A stretch of DNA of 5,479 bases from contig PLMM01000378.1 of the NCBI GenBank assembly GCA_003142495.1, positions 1-5,479 of the forward strand, in the 5' to 3' direction. The DNA is from Gemmatimonadota bacterium (lineage in GTDB: Bacteria > Gemmatimonadota > Gemmatimonadetes > Gemmatimonadales > Gemmatimonadaceae). A program made the translations under genes and the position numbers. This document shows, in pieces, positions 1 to 5,479 of this stretch (position 1 is the first letter of the stretch; each line of letters begins with the position of its first letter). The notes under the pieces are model-generated. The model was not told where the DNA came from. It saw only the letters and a program-made list of their open reading frames with translations, and did no database searches.

Positions 1-1
1 C

Positions 2-382
2 GACTCGTACACCGTGTGGCGCGCCGCCGACGCGGCGCTCGTCAAGAGCGGAACGTCGACGCTCGAGGCGGCGATCGCCGGTACGCCGCTCATCGTGGCG
101 TATCGCGTGGGATGGCTGAACTACGAGATCGCGCGGCGACTCATTCGCGGGATCAAGTACATCGGCCTCGTGAATCTCGTCGTCGACCGAAGCGTCGCGC
201 CCGAGTTCATCCAGCACCAGATGCAGCCCGCGGCGATGGCGAACGCGCTCGAGCCGCTCCTCACGCCCGGCTCGCAGCGCCGCATCGGGATGCTCGCGGA
301 TCTCGCATCCGTACGCACCGCGCTCGGAAGCGCCGGCGCGGCGGAGCGCGTCGCGCGCATCGCGCTCGAGATGCTCACGTGA
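2..382 (+). CDS. lpxB: Lipid-A-disaccharide synthase, C-terminal part (partial at 5' end)
   Basis: LpxB is a peripheral inner-membrane GT-B glycosyltransferase (family GT19). It joins UDP-2,3-diacylglucosamine to lipid X, giving the tetra-acyl disaccharide 1-phosphate of lipid A plus UDP. Only the last 126 codons are visible; the frame is open at the left edge, so the true start lies outside. The fragment begins in the stretch read as AADAALVKSGTSTLEAA, the conserved SGT-x-x-LE nucleotide-sugar region of LpxB. It continues with TPLIVAYR, an ARRL...YIGLVNLV segment and the EFIQ...Q...A.AL.PLL tail, all matching the family's C-terminal domain. The stop codon overlaps the GTG start of the next gene (GTGA, 379-382), so the two are probably translationally coupled. 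Family identity is firm; nothing can be said about the missing N-terminal half. The GTG at 14 is an internal valine codon, not a start. Confidence 0.93.
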   Translation, partial: DSYTVWRAADAALVKSGTSTLEAAIAGTPLIVAYRVGWLNYEIARRLIRGIKYIGLVNLVVDRSVAPEFIQHQMQPAAMANALEPLLTPGSQRRIGMLADLASVRTALGSAGAAERVARIALEMLT

Positions 383-1038
383 GCGACGATCCCTCGCGCG
401 CCGCCAAGCGCGAACGGCGCGCGCGCTGGGCCTCGGCGATCGCAGGCGTGGGCGTGCGCGTGCTCGCGCGCACCTGGCGCGTGCGCGAGGTACATCAGGG
501 AACGGGAGACATCGTTCGCCAGCACGAGCGCCCGGTGATCTTCTGTCTCTGGCACTGCGAGCTTCTCTGCCACATGTGGAACTTCCGCAAGCTCGGCATC
601 GTGGTGCTGATCAGCGAGCACGGCGATGGCGAGATCGCGGCGCGCGCCGCGGAGTCGATGGGCTACCGCACGATTCGTGGCTCGTCGCGACGGGGCGCCG
701 GGCGTGCGCTGTTGTCGCTGGCGCGCGAGGTGGAGGGTGGCGCGCACGTCGCCGTCACCCCCGACGGGCCGCGCGGCCCCGCAGAGAGCTTCGCGCCCGG
801 CGCGCTCATCGCCGCACAGCGGTCCGGCGCGCCGATCGTGCTGCTGCGGGCCGTCGCCGATCGCGCGTGGCGTCTCAACAGCTGGGATCGATTCATCATC
901 CCCAAGCCGTTCGCGCGCATCACGATCTACGTTGGCGAGCCGGTGCCCGTGAGCGCGCCGTCGTTGCGCGCGGCGGCGGACGAGGCGCCCAACTTCCAGC
1001 GACTCATGCGCGAGCTTCCGCTGGCGGCCGGTGGCTGA
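379..1038 (+). CDS. DUF374 lysophospholipid acyltransferase family protein (possible lipid A late acyltransferase)
   Basis: The 219-residue product matches the DUF374 branch of the LPLAT acyltransferases. Visible motifs are FCLWHCELL (residues 55-63), SEHGDGEIAARAAESMGY (79-96), RGSSRRGAGRAL (100-111), VTPDGPRGP (126-134) and NSWDRFIIPKPFARI near the C-terminus; the last three are hallmarks of the family. The classical HX4D motif is not evident, and His59 in the WH-x-EL motif or His81/Asp83 are the likely catalytic equivalents. The N-terminus is Arg/Lys-rich with a short, moderately hydrophobic segment (about residues 17-30), so membrane association is plausible. The GTG start at 379 is chosen because it overlaps the lpxB stop by 4 nt and gives the usual family length of about 210-230 residues; the open frame upstream of it is a shadow of lpxB. 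The 3' end overlaps lpxK by 8 nt. From this position between lpxB and lpxK I infer a role in acylating lipid A or its precursor, similar to LpxJ. Substrate and acyl donor cannot be read from the sequence. Confidence 0.88.
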   Translation: MSDDPSRAAKRERRARWASAIAGVGVRVLARTWRVREVHQGTGDIVRQHERPVIFCLWHCELLCHMWNFRKLGIVVLISEHGDGEIAARAAESMGYRTIRGSSRRGAGRALLSLAREVEGGAHVAVTPDGPRGPAESFAPGALIAAQRSGAPIVLLRAVADRAWRLNSWDRFIIPKPFARITIYVGEPVPVSAPSLRAAADEAPNFQRLMRELPLAAGG

Positions 1039-2062
1039 GCGCTCGCTCGTGGAGGCGCTCTGGTGGGGCACCGGCGCCGGCAGTCGCATCGCGCGCGTGC
1101 TGCTCGCGCCGTTCTCGGCACTCTTCGCGCTCATCGTCCGGGTGCGGAACGCATGCTACGATCGGCGGCTATTTCCCGCACGCGTGCCGCGACTCCCTGC
1201 GCTCTCCGTGGGGAATTTCACCGTCGGCGGAACGGGGAAGACGCCCGTGTCGTCCTGGCTCGCTAGTCAGCTCGCGTCACGCGGCGCGCGGCCGGCGATC
1301 GTGCTGCGCGGCTACGGCGACGACGAGCCGCTCGTGCACGCGCGCCTCACGCCGTCGATTCCAGTGCTCGTGAACGCGAACAGGCTCGAGGCGATTGAGC
1401 GCGCGGCGGCTGCGGGCGCCGACATTGCGGTGCTCGATGATGCTTTCCAGCATCGACGCGTCGCGCGCGTGGCGGATGTGGTGCTCGTGAGCGCGGACGT
1501 GCCCGATGGCGCGGAGCGCTCGCTTCCCACGGGACCGTATCGCGAGCCGAGTTCATCGTTGCGGCGCGCGTCGCTGGTGATCGTGACACGAAAAGCGGCG
1601 TCGCTCCCGCGTGCGCGTGCGCTCGTTGCGCACTCCATTGCTGTCGCGCCCGGCGTGCCGACCGCCATTGTGCATCTGGCGCTAGAGTCGGTGCACTTCG
1701 AAGCGCGGCCGACAGCGCCGCTCGCCTCGATCGCGGGCACACGTGTGCTCGCGATCGCCGGCGTTGGGAATGGAGCCGCGTTCGGCGACCAGCTTCGCGA
1801 GGCCGGCGCAACCGTGCGCATGCGCGCGTACCCCGATCACCACCCGTTCACGCGGGCCGATGCCCAGTCGCTGGCGCGTGGCCTCGGCCCCGGCGAAATC
1901 GCCCTTTGTACACTCAAGGACGCCGTCAAGCTACTCCCGCTCTGGCCTCGCGAAGCTGCGGCCATTGGGTATGTTTCCCAAGCCGTAATCATCGACGAGG
2001 GAGGGGATGCGATCACTGCCATCCTCGATCTCGCGATCAACGCACGTCTCCGTCAACTCTGA
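1031..2062 (+). CDS. lpxK: Tetraacyldisaccharide 4'-kinase
   Basis: LpxK uses ATP to phosphorylate the 4'-position of the tetra-acyl disaccharide 1-phosphate made by LpxB, giving lipid IVA at the cytoplasmic face of the inner membrane. The 343-residue product is of normal length. An N-terminal hydrophobic stretch (about residues 22-37) fits the membrane-anchoring helix. The P-loop reads [14 protein letters not shown] (59-72), followed by [10 protein letters not shown] (91-100), the Walker B-like LDDAFQHRR (135-143), [10 protein letters not shown] (164-173), AIAGVGN (241-247), YPDHHPFT (267-274) and [10 protein letters not shown] (294-303). Oddities: the linker usually found between RGY and the GDEP motif is missing, DDGFQH has become DDAFQH, and the usual TEKD has become TLKD. 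The core ATP-binding and DHH residues are intact, so I expect an active enzyme. The GTG start at 1031 overlaps the acyltransferase gene by 8 nt and lacks a strong Shine-Dalgarno, which points to coupling with the upstream gene. Confidence 0.95.
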   Translation: MAERSLVEALWWGTGAGSRIARVLLAPFSALFALIVRVRNACYDRRLFPARVPRLPALSVGNFTVGGTGKTPVSSWLASQLASRGARPAIVLRGYGDDEPLVHARLTPSIPVLVNANRLEAIERAAAAGADIAVLDDAFQHRRVARVADVVLVSADVPDGAERSLPTGPYREPSSSLRRASLVIVTRKAASLPRARALVAHSIAVAPGVPTAIVHLALESVHFEARPTAPLASIAGTRVLAIAGVGNGAAFGDQLREAGATVRMRAYPDHHPFTRADAQSLARGLGPGEIALCTLKDAVKLLPLWPREAAAIGYVSQAVIIDEGGDAITAILDLAINARLRQL

Positions 2063-2074
2063 CCCCTTCGGGTC
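2061..2074 (+). other. Short hairpin at the lpxK/gdh junction
   Basis: GACCC (2061-2065) and GGGTC (2070-2074) can form a 5-bp stem around a CTTC loop, beginning within the lpxK stop codon. There is no T-run after it, so it is not a convincing intrinsic terminator. It may be a weak mRNA-stabilising or attenuating structure, or chance in GC-rich DNA. It is followed by a locally AT-richer stretch (2080-2095), which is the only plausible place for a gdh promoter, but I could not identify -35/-10 boxes with confidence. Confidence 0.25.
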
Positions 2075-2093
2075 TTCGGTAAACCAATCGTAT

Positions 2094-3401
2094 ATGACCG
2101 CTGACTTCCGACTCACCACGCAGAAGATGATCGGCCCCGACAAGGATACGTTCCTCAATGAGGACAATCCGTTCGAGGACATGATGTCGCGCTTTGACCG
2201 GGCTGCCGAGCTGCTGGATCTCGAGCCCGGTTTGTACAAGATCCTGCGTAGTCCCGAGAAGCAGATCATCGTCTCGATTCCCGTGCTGCTCGACAACGGC
2301 GAGATCGAGGTCTTCACCGGCTATCGCGTGCTGCACAACACGTCGCGCGGTCCGGCGAAGGGAGGCATTCGCTTCGATCTCAACGTCACGATCGATGAGG
2401 TGAAGGCGCTCGCGGCGTGGATGACGTGGAAGTGCGCGGTCGTCGACATTCCGTTCGGCGGCTCGAAGGGTGGTGTCATCTGCGATCCATCGAAGCTGAG
2501 CAATGGTGAGCTCGAGCGGCTGACGCGTCGCTACACCGCCGGCATCATCAACACGCTCGGCCCCGACTCCGACGTGCCGGCTCCCGACGTGAACACGAAC
2601 GAGCGCGTGATGGCGTGGGTGATGGACACCTACTCAATGCATGCTCGCCATACGGTCACCGCCGTCGTCACCGGCAAGCCCGTGGAGATGGGCGGATCGC
2701 TCGGCCGCCGCGAAGCCACGGGGCGCGGCTGCATGATGGTCACGCGCGCGGCGCTCGCGCACCTCGGCATGCCGGTCGCCGGCGCCACCGTCGCGGTGCA
2801 GGGCTTCGGCAACGTAGGGTCGGTCACCGCCGACCTGTTAGCCAAGGAAGGGTGCCGCATCGTCGCCATCGGCGATCGCGGGGGCGCGGTGTACGATGCG
2901 CACGGCATCGATGTCACCAAGGCGATCGCGCACGCGAAGAAGCACAAGTCGCTCGAGGGCTTCGAGGGCGGCGATCGCATCTCGAACGAGGAGCTACTGA
3001 CGCTCGATGTCGACGTGCTCGTGCCTGCTGCGCTCGAGAACGTGATCACGCGCAAGAACGCGCCAAACATCCGTGCGCGCATCATCTGCGAGGGCGCGAA
3101 CGGCCCGACCACCGCGCCCGCCGATGCGATTCTCGAGGAGAAGGGGATTTTCGTGATTCCGGATATTCTCGCGAACGCGGGTGGCGTCACCGTCTCGTAC
3201 TTCGAGTGGGTGCAGGATCGCGGCGGATATTTCTGGACCGAGGAAGTCGTGAACCAGCGCCTCGGCCAGATCATGGAGCGCAGTTTCGAGGCGGTGCTCG
3301 AGCTCTCGAAGCGCCACAAGGTGAACATGCGCACGGCGGCGTACATGCTTTCGATCTCTCGCGTGGCCACCGTGCACCGGCTGCGCGGGATCTATGCGTG
3401 A
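2094..3401 (+). CDS. gdhA: Glutamate dehydrogenase (Glu/Leu/Phe/Val dehydrogenase family)
   Basis: This enzyme interconverts L-glutamate and 2-oxoglutarate plus ammonium using NAD(P)(H), linking nitrogen and carbon metabolism in the cytoplasm. The 435-residue product has the substrate domain first: [10 protein letters not shown] (85-94), MTWK (110-113), IPFGGSKGG (119-127, catalytic Lys125) and VPAPDVNT (161-168, catalytic Asp165). A Rossmann domain follows, with VQGFGNVGS (235-243) and an acidic residue, Asp261, near the end of the second strand, which suggests NAD+ preference but does not prove it. CEGANGPTT (332-340) and [19 protein letters not shown] (356-374) are typical of glutamate rather than leucine or phenylalanine dehydrogenases. 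The usual RFHP after KGG reads RFDL. I start at the ATG at 2094; the ATG at 2127 would remove 11 poorly conserved residues, and neither has a strong Shine-Dalgarno. The open frame upstream of 2094 overlaps lpxK and is a shadow. The gene sits 31 bp after lpxK, so it may be read through from the lipid A operon or have its own promoter. Confidence 0.95.
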   Translation: MTADFRLTTQKMIGPDKDTFLNEDNPFEDMMSRFDRAAELLDLEPGLYKILRSPEKQIIVSIPVLLDNGEIEVFTGYRVLHNTSRGPAKGGIRFDLNVTIDEVKALAAWMTWKCAVVDIPFGGSKGGVICDPSKLSNGELERLTRRYTAGIINTLGPDSDVPAPDVNTNERVMAWVMDTYSMHARHTVTAVVTGKPVEMGGSLGRREATGRGCMMVTRAALAHLGMPVAGATVAVQGFGNVGSVTADLLAKEGCRIVAIGDRGGAVYDAHGIDVTKAIAHAKKHKSLEGFEGGDRISNEELLTLDVDVLVPAALENVITRKNAPNIRARIICEGANGPTTAPADAILEEKGIFVIPDILANAGGVTVSYFEWVQDRGGYFWTEEVVNQRLGQIMERSFEAVLELSKRHKVNMRTAAYMLSISRVATVHRLRGIYA

Positions 3402-3478
3402 GACGGCGGGGCGCGAGTGTACCGAGCGTGAGTCTTCGCGCGCGCGCTGCGACGGCGCGTGATGCGTGACGTCGCCGG
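3402..3478. other. Intergenic region between gdh and rlmH
   Basis: This 77-bp gap is very GC-rich and contains an alternating GC run near 3437-3446. Two imperfect stem-loops can be drawn: 3411-3416 with 3436-3441, and 3449-3454 with 3470-3475. Neither is followed by a T-tract, so I call no terminator. A very short reading frame (GTG at 3459 or ATG at 3462, ending TGA 3480-3482) overlaps the rlmH start codon. No promoter boxes are recognisable. Confidence 0.4.
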
Positions 3479-3946
3479 GTGAAGTTCCGGATCGTCGCGG
3501 TGGGGAAGCCGCGCGCGCTGAGCCTTGCCGCGGCGATTCAGGACTACGAGACGCGAGCGGCCCGCTACTGGCCGCTGGAGACTCGCGAAGTGCGGGAGGA
3601 GTCCGCGCGCGGTGCGTCGTCGGAGCTCGTGCGCGAGCGGGAAGGGGAGCGTCTGCTCGCGGCGTCCGGCGCGGGCGCGCTGATCGTCGCATGCGACGGC
3701 GACGGCGATGCGCGCACCTCGGCGGAGCTCGCGGCGTGGATGACCGCGGAACGCGAGCGCGCGTCGCGCGATGTCGCCTTCATCATCGGCGGCGCGTACG
3801 GGCTCTCGCCGGCGGTGCGAGCAGCCGCGTCGCAACGGCTCTCGTTCTCGCGCTTTACCTTGCCGCACGAGCTCGCGCGCCTCTTGCTCGCGGAGCAGCT
3901 CTATCGCGCCGGGACCATCGTGCGCGGCGAGCCGTACCACAAGTGA
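3479..3946 (+). CDS. rlmH: 23S rRNA (pseudouridine1915-N3)-methyltransferase RlmH
   Basis: RlmH is a SPOUT-fold, homodimeric methyltransferase that uses S-adenosylmethionine to methylate N3 of pseudouridine 1915 in helix 69 of 23S rRNA, acting on assembled 70S ribosomes. The product is 155 residues, the same length as the E. coli protein. It starts with the typical MKFRIVAVGK strand, and the trefoil-knot SAM-binding region is clear: FIIGGAYGLS (101-110), LSFSRFTLPHELAR (121-134), LLLAEQLYRAGTI (135-147) and the C-terminal PYHK (152-155), whose His is conserved in the family. The GTG at 3479 is chosen because it gives exactly the expected N-terminus and length; no strong Shine-Dalgarno precedes it. 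It lies 77 bp after gdh and 16 bp before bshC, so it is probably co-transcribed with bshC. Confidence 0.96.
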   Translation: MKFRIVAVGKPRALSLAAAIQDYETRAARYWPLETREVREESARGASSELVREREGERLLAASGAGALIVACDGDGDARTSAELAAWMTAERERASRDVAFIIGGAYGLSPAVRAAASQRLSFSRFTLPHELARLLLAEQLYRAGTIVRGEPYHK

Positions 3947-3950
3947 GTTC

Positions 3951-3955
3951 AAAGG
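3951..3955 (+). promoter_or_regulatory. Ribosome binding site of bshC
   Basis: AAAGG lies 7 nt upstream of the GTG at 3963, inside the 16-bp gap after rlmH. It is the clearest Shine-Dalgarno-like sequence in the window and supports 3963 as the bshC start. Confidence 0.55.
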
Positions 3956-3962
3956 TGCGCGC

Positions 3963-5479
3963 GTGAGCGAGCCGCGAGTTGTCACGATTCCCTTTGGCGG
4001 GCCGCTCCTCACGCGCGCGGCGCTCGCGGGTACGACGCCACCCGCGTGGTGCGAGCATCCGCCCGCCGGTGCGGCCGAGTGGACGGCGCGCGCACGCGCG
4101 ACGATGGCGGACGCGAGCGTGGGCGATTGGTCGACTGCGCTCGCGCCCGCGTTCAGTGCGAGCGGTGCGGCGGCGGAGCGGCTCGCTCGCAGTGCGGGCG
4201 GGCGCGGTGTGATAGTGACGACGGGGCAGCAACCCGGGTTGTTCGGCGGCCCTGTGTACAGCTGGAGCAAGGCACTGAGCGCGCTGACGCTGGCCGATGC
4301 GATCGAGAAGGCGACGGGGATCCCGACCGCACCGGTGTTCTGGGCGGCAACGTACGACGCGGATTTCGCTGAATCGAGCGCCAGTTATGTCATACTGAAC
4401 GGCAATCTCGTACATTTGCAGCAAGCGCTTCCCGAGCAGCCCGATCATTCGATGCGCGACACGCCCCTGGGCGATGTCACACCCCTCATCAAACAGCTCG
4501 AGCTCGCGAGCGGCTCGGCCGTCGCGCGCGCCGCTCTCGACGCCGTCCGCGCCGCCTACGCACCGGGGCAGAGCATCGGACTCGCCTACGTCCAGTTGCT
4601 GCGCACGATCCTGGAGCCGCTCGGAATAGGGGTGCTCGACGCCGGCCATCCCGCGGTTCGCCGAGCGTCGCACGCCTTTCTCAAGCGCGCCCTCGATCGC
4701 GCGCCCGAGATCGACGCGGCGCTCACCGTGCGCGAGAAGGAGCTTCGCGACTTGGGCTTCGAGCCGCCCGTGGCGCACGTGCGCGGACTGTCCACGGTAT
4801 TCCGTTACGGCGATCGCACGCGCTCGCGTATTCCGATCGCCGAGGCCGCCGCCATCGATGGCGACGCGGAGCTCGAGGCGAACGTGTTGCTGCGCCCTGT
4901 CGCCGAGCGCGCCATTCTGCCTACCGTCGCGTATGTCGGCGGCCCCGGAGAGGTCGCGTACTTCGCGCAGGCCACCGCCGTCGCTCAGCAGCTCGGCGTT
5001 GCAGTTCCGGTCGTCGTGCCCCGCTGGAGCGCGATGATCATCGAGCCGCACGTCGAACGGTTGTTGGTGCGCTACGCTCTCACCCCCGAGAATCTTCGCG
5101 ATCCGCATGCCGCCGAGTCGCGGCTCGTGCGCGCGCAGCTCTCGCCGGCGGTGCGCGACGCGCTCGCGCGCTACGCCACCGGCGCCGATGCGCTCAACGA
5201 CGCCCTGCGCGCTGCGCTCGCCGCCGACGGGAGTACGCCGCTCGTCCCCGAGGCGGTGATCATCGGTGTGCGCGGCAACGTGTCGCATCGCGTCGAGCGA
5301 CTGGAGCGACGGATCGTCGCCGCCGCGAAGAAGCGCGAGTCCACCACGATGCGCGACATCGCGATCGCGCGCACCTCGCTCTTTCCGCTCGGCAAGCCGC
5401 AGGAGCGCGTGCTCAACTTCATCCCGATGCTCGCGCGCCACGGCGCGCCGCTGCTCGCGCAGATGCAGGCGCGCGCGCG
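3963..5479 (+). CDS. bshC: Putative bacillithiol synthase (cysteine-adding enzyme), partial at 3' end
   Basis: BshC is the proposed last enzyme of bacillithiol synthesis. It adds L-cysteine to the glucosaminyl-malate made by BshA and BshB, giving the low-molecular-weight thiol bacillithiol in the cytoplasm. The frame is open from GTG 3963 to the window edge: 505 codons, against about 540 residues in B. subtilis BshC, so only a short C-terminal tail should be missing. Family signatures are TTGQQPGLFGGPVYSWSKA (86-104), PVFWAATYDADFAE (124-137), ILPTVAYVGGPGEVAYFAQ (318-336), VVPRWS, an Arg/Glu-rich probable coiled-coil helix (about 440-460) and LFPLGKPQERVLNF (473-486). The usual SEDHD-type motif reads TYDAD here, so Glu and His are replaced by Tyr131 and Ala133. 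It lies 16 bp downstream of rlmH with an AAAGG ribosome binding site. bshA and bshB are not in the window. Family membership is firm; actual cysteine-ligase activity is inferred. Confidence 0.92.
   Translation, partial: MSEPRVVTIPFGGPLLTRAALAGTTPPAWCEHPPAGAAEWTARARATMADASVGDWSTALAPAFSASGAAAERLARSAGGRGVIVTTGQQPGLFGGPVYSWSKALSALTLADAIEKATGIPTAPVFWAATYDADFAESSASYVILNGNLVHLQQALPEQPDHSMRDTPLGDVTPLIKQLELASGSAVARAALDAVRAAYAPGQSIGLAYVQLLRTILEPLGIGVLDAGHPAVRRASHAFLKRALDRAPEIDAALTVREKELRDLGFEPPVAHVRGLSTVFRYGDRTRSRIPIAEAAAIDGDAELEANVLLRPVAERAILPTVAYVGGPGEVAYFAQATAVAQQLGVAVPVVVPRWSAMIIEPHVERLLVRYALTPENLRDPHAAESRLVRAQLSPAVRDALARYATGADALNDALRAALAADGSTPLVPEAVIIGVRGNVSHRVERLERRIVAAAKKRESTTMRDIAIARTSLFPLGKPQERVLNFIPMLARHGAPLLAQMQARA

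Noticed and set aside
16..378. Upstream extension of the acyltransferase reading frame into lpxB
   Set aside because: The extra residues are Arg-rich shadow sequence of lpxB; the DUF374 homology begins after the GTG at 379.
121..1134. 337-codon minus-strand open frame opposite lpxB, the acyltransferase gene and lpxK
   Set aside because: It spans three real genes, has biased Arg/Ala composition and no family motifs; it is a codon-bias shadow.
3411..3441. Possible rho-independent terminator after glutamate dehydrogenase
   Set aside because: The stem is only 6 bp with a long loop and no T-tract follows it.
3437..3446. Alternating GC run as a repeat or Z-DNA-like element
   Set aside because: Short CG-alternating runs occur throughout this GC-rich window; nothing marks this one as special.
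2615..3469. 284-codon plus-strand open frame inside the glutamate dehydrogenase gene
   Set aside because: Its His/Arg-rich translation is a shifted-frame shadow of the conserved dehydrogenase reading frame.
3855..5441. Long open frame of 528 codons on the minus strand opposite rlmH and bshC
   Set aside because: Its translation is Arg/Ala/Gly-rich low-complexity sequence with no recognisable domain, and it lies opposite two well-supported genes. Long antisense frames are expected in DNA this GC-rich.

Overview
The window looks like chromosomal DNA from a GC-rich (roughly two-thirds G+C by eye) didermic bacterium. Lipid A genes (lpxB, lpxK) show that it makes an LPS-type outer membrane, and bshC shows that it makes bacillithiol. 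That pairing, with high GC and frequent GTG starts, fits Gemmatimonadota best. Acidobacteriota or another bacillithiol-making Gram-negative phylum is possible. The assignment is an inference, since no rRNA or other marker is present.

All real genes lie on the + strand and are tightly packed. Region 1 (2-2062) is a lipid A block: the 3' end of lpxB, a DUF374 lysophospholipid-acyltransferase-like gene, and lpxK. The three are joined by 4-nt and 8-nt stop/start overlaps, so they are almost certainly co-transcribed and translationally coupled. LpxB makes the disaccharide, LpxK adds the 4'-phosphate, and the acyltransferase between them is a good candidate for a late acyl-chain step in the same pathway.

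Region 2 (2094-3401), after a 31-bp gap, is a complete glutamate dehydrogenase gene of the hexameric family. Region 3 (3479 to the window end) holds rlmH (23S rRNA pseudouridine methyltransferase, complete) and, 16 bp later, bshC (bacillithiol synthase, cysteine-adding), which runs off the right edge with 505 codons visible. The bshC reading frame has no stop in the window.

The only non-coding stretches are the gaps of 31, 77 and 16 bp. I see no tRNA, rRNA, mobile element, CRISPR array, riboswitch or convincing intrinsic terminator. No previously undescribed system is evident; this is ordinary core-genome content. The points worth a second look are family-level deviations: an altered EDHD motif in BshC, a shortened segment and altered motifs in LpxK, and the placement of the DUF374 acyltransferase inside the lipid A operon.
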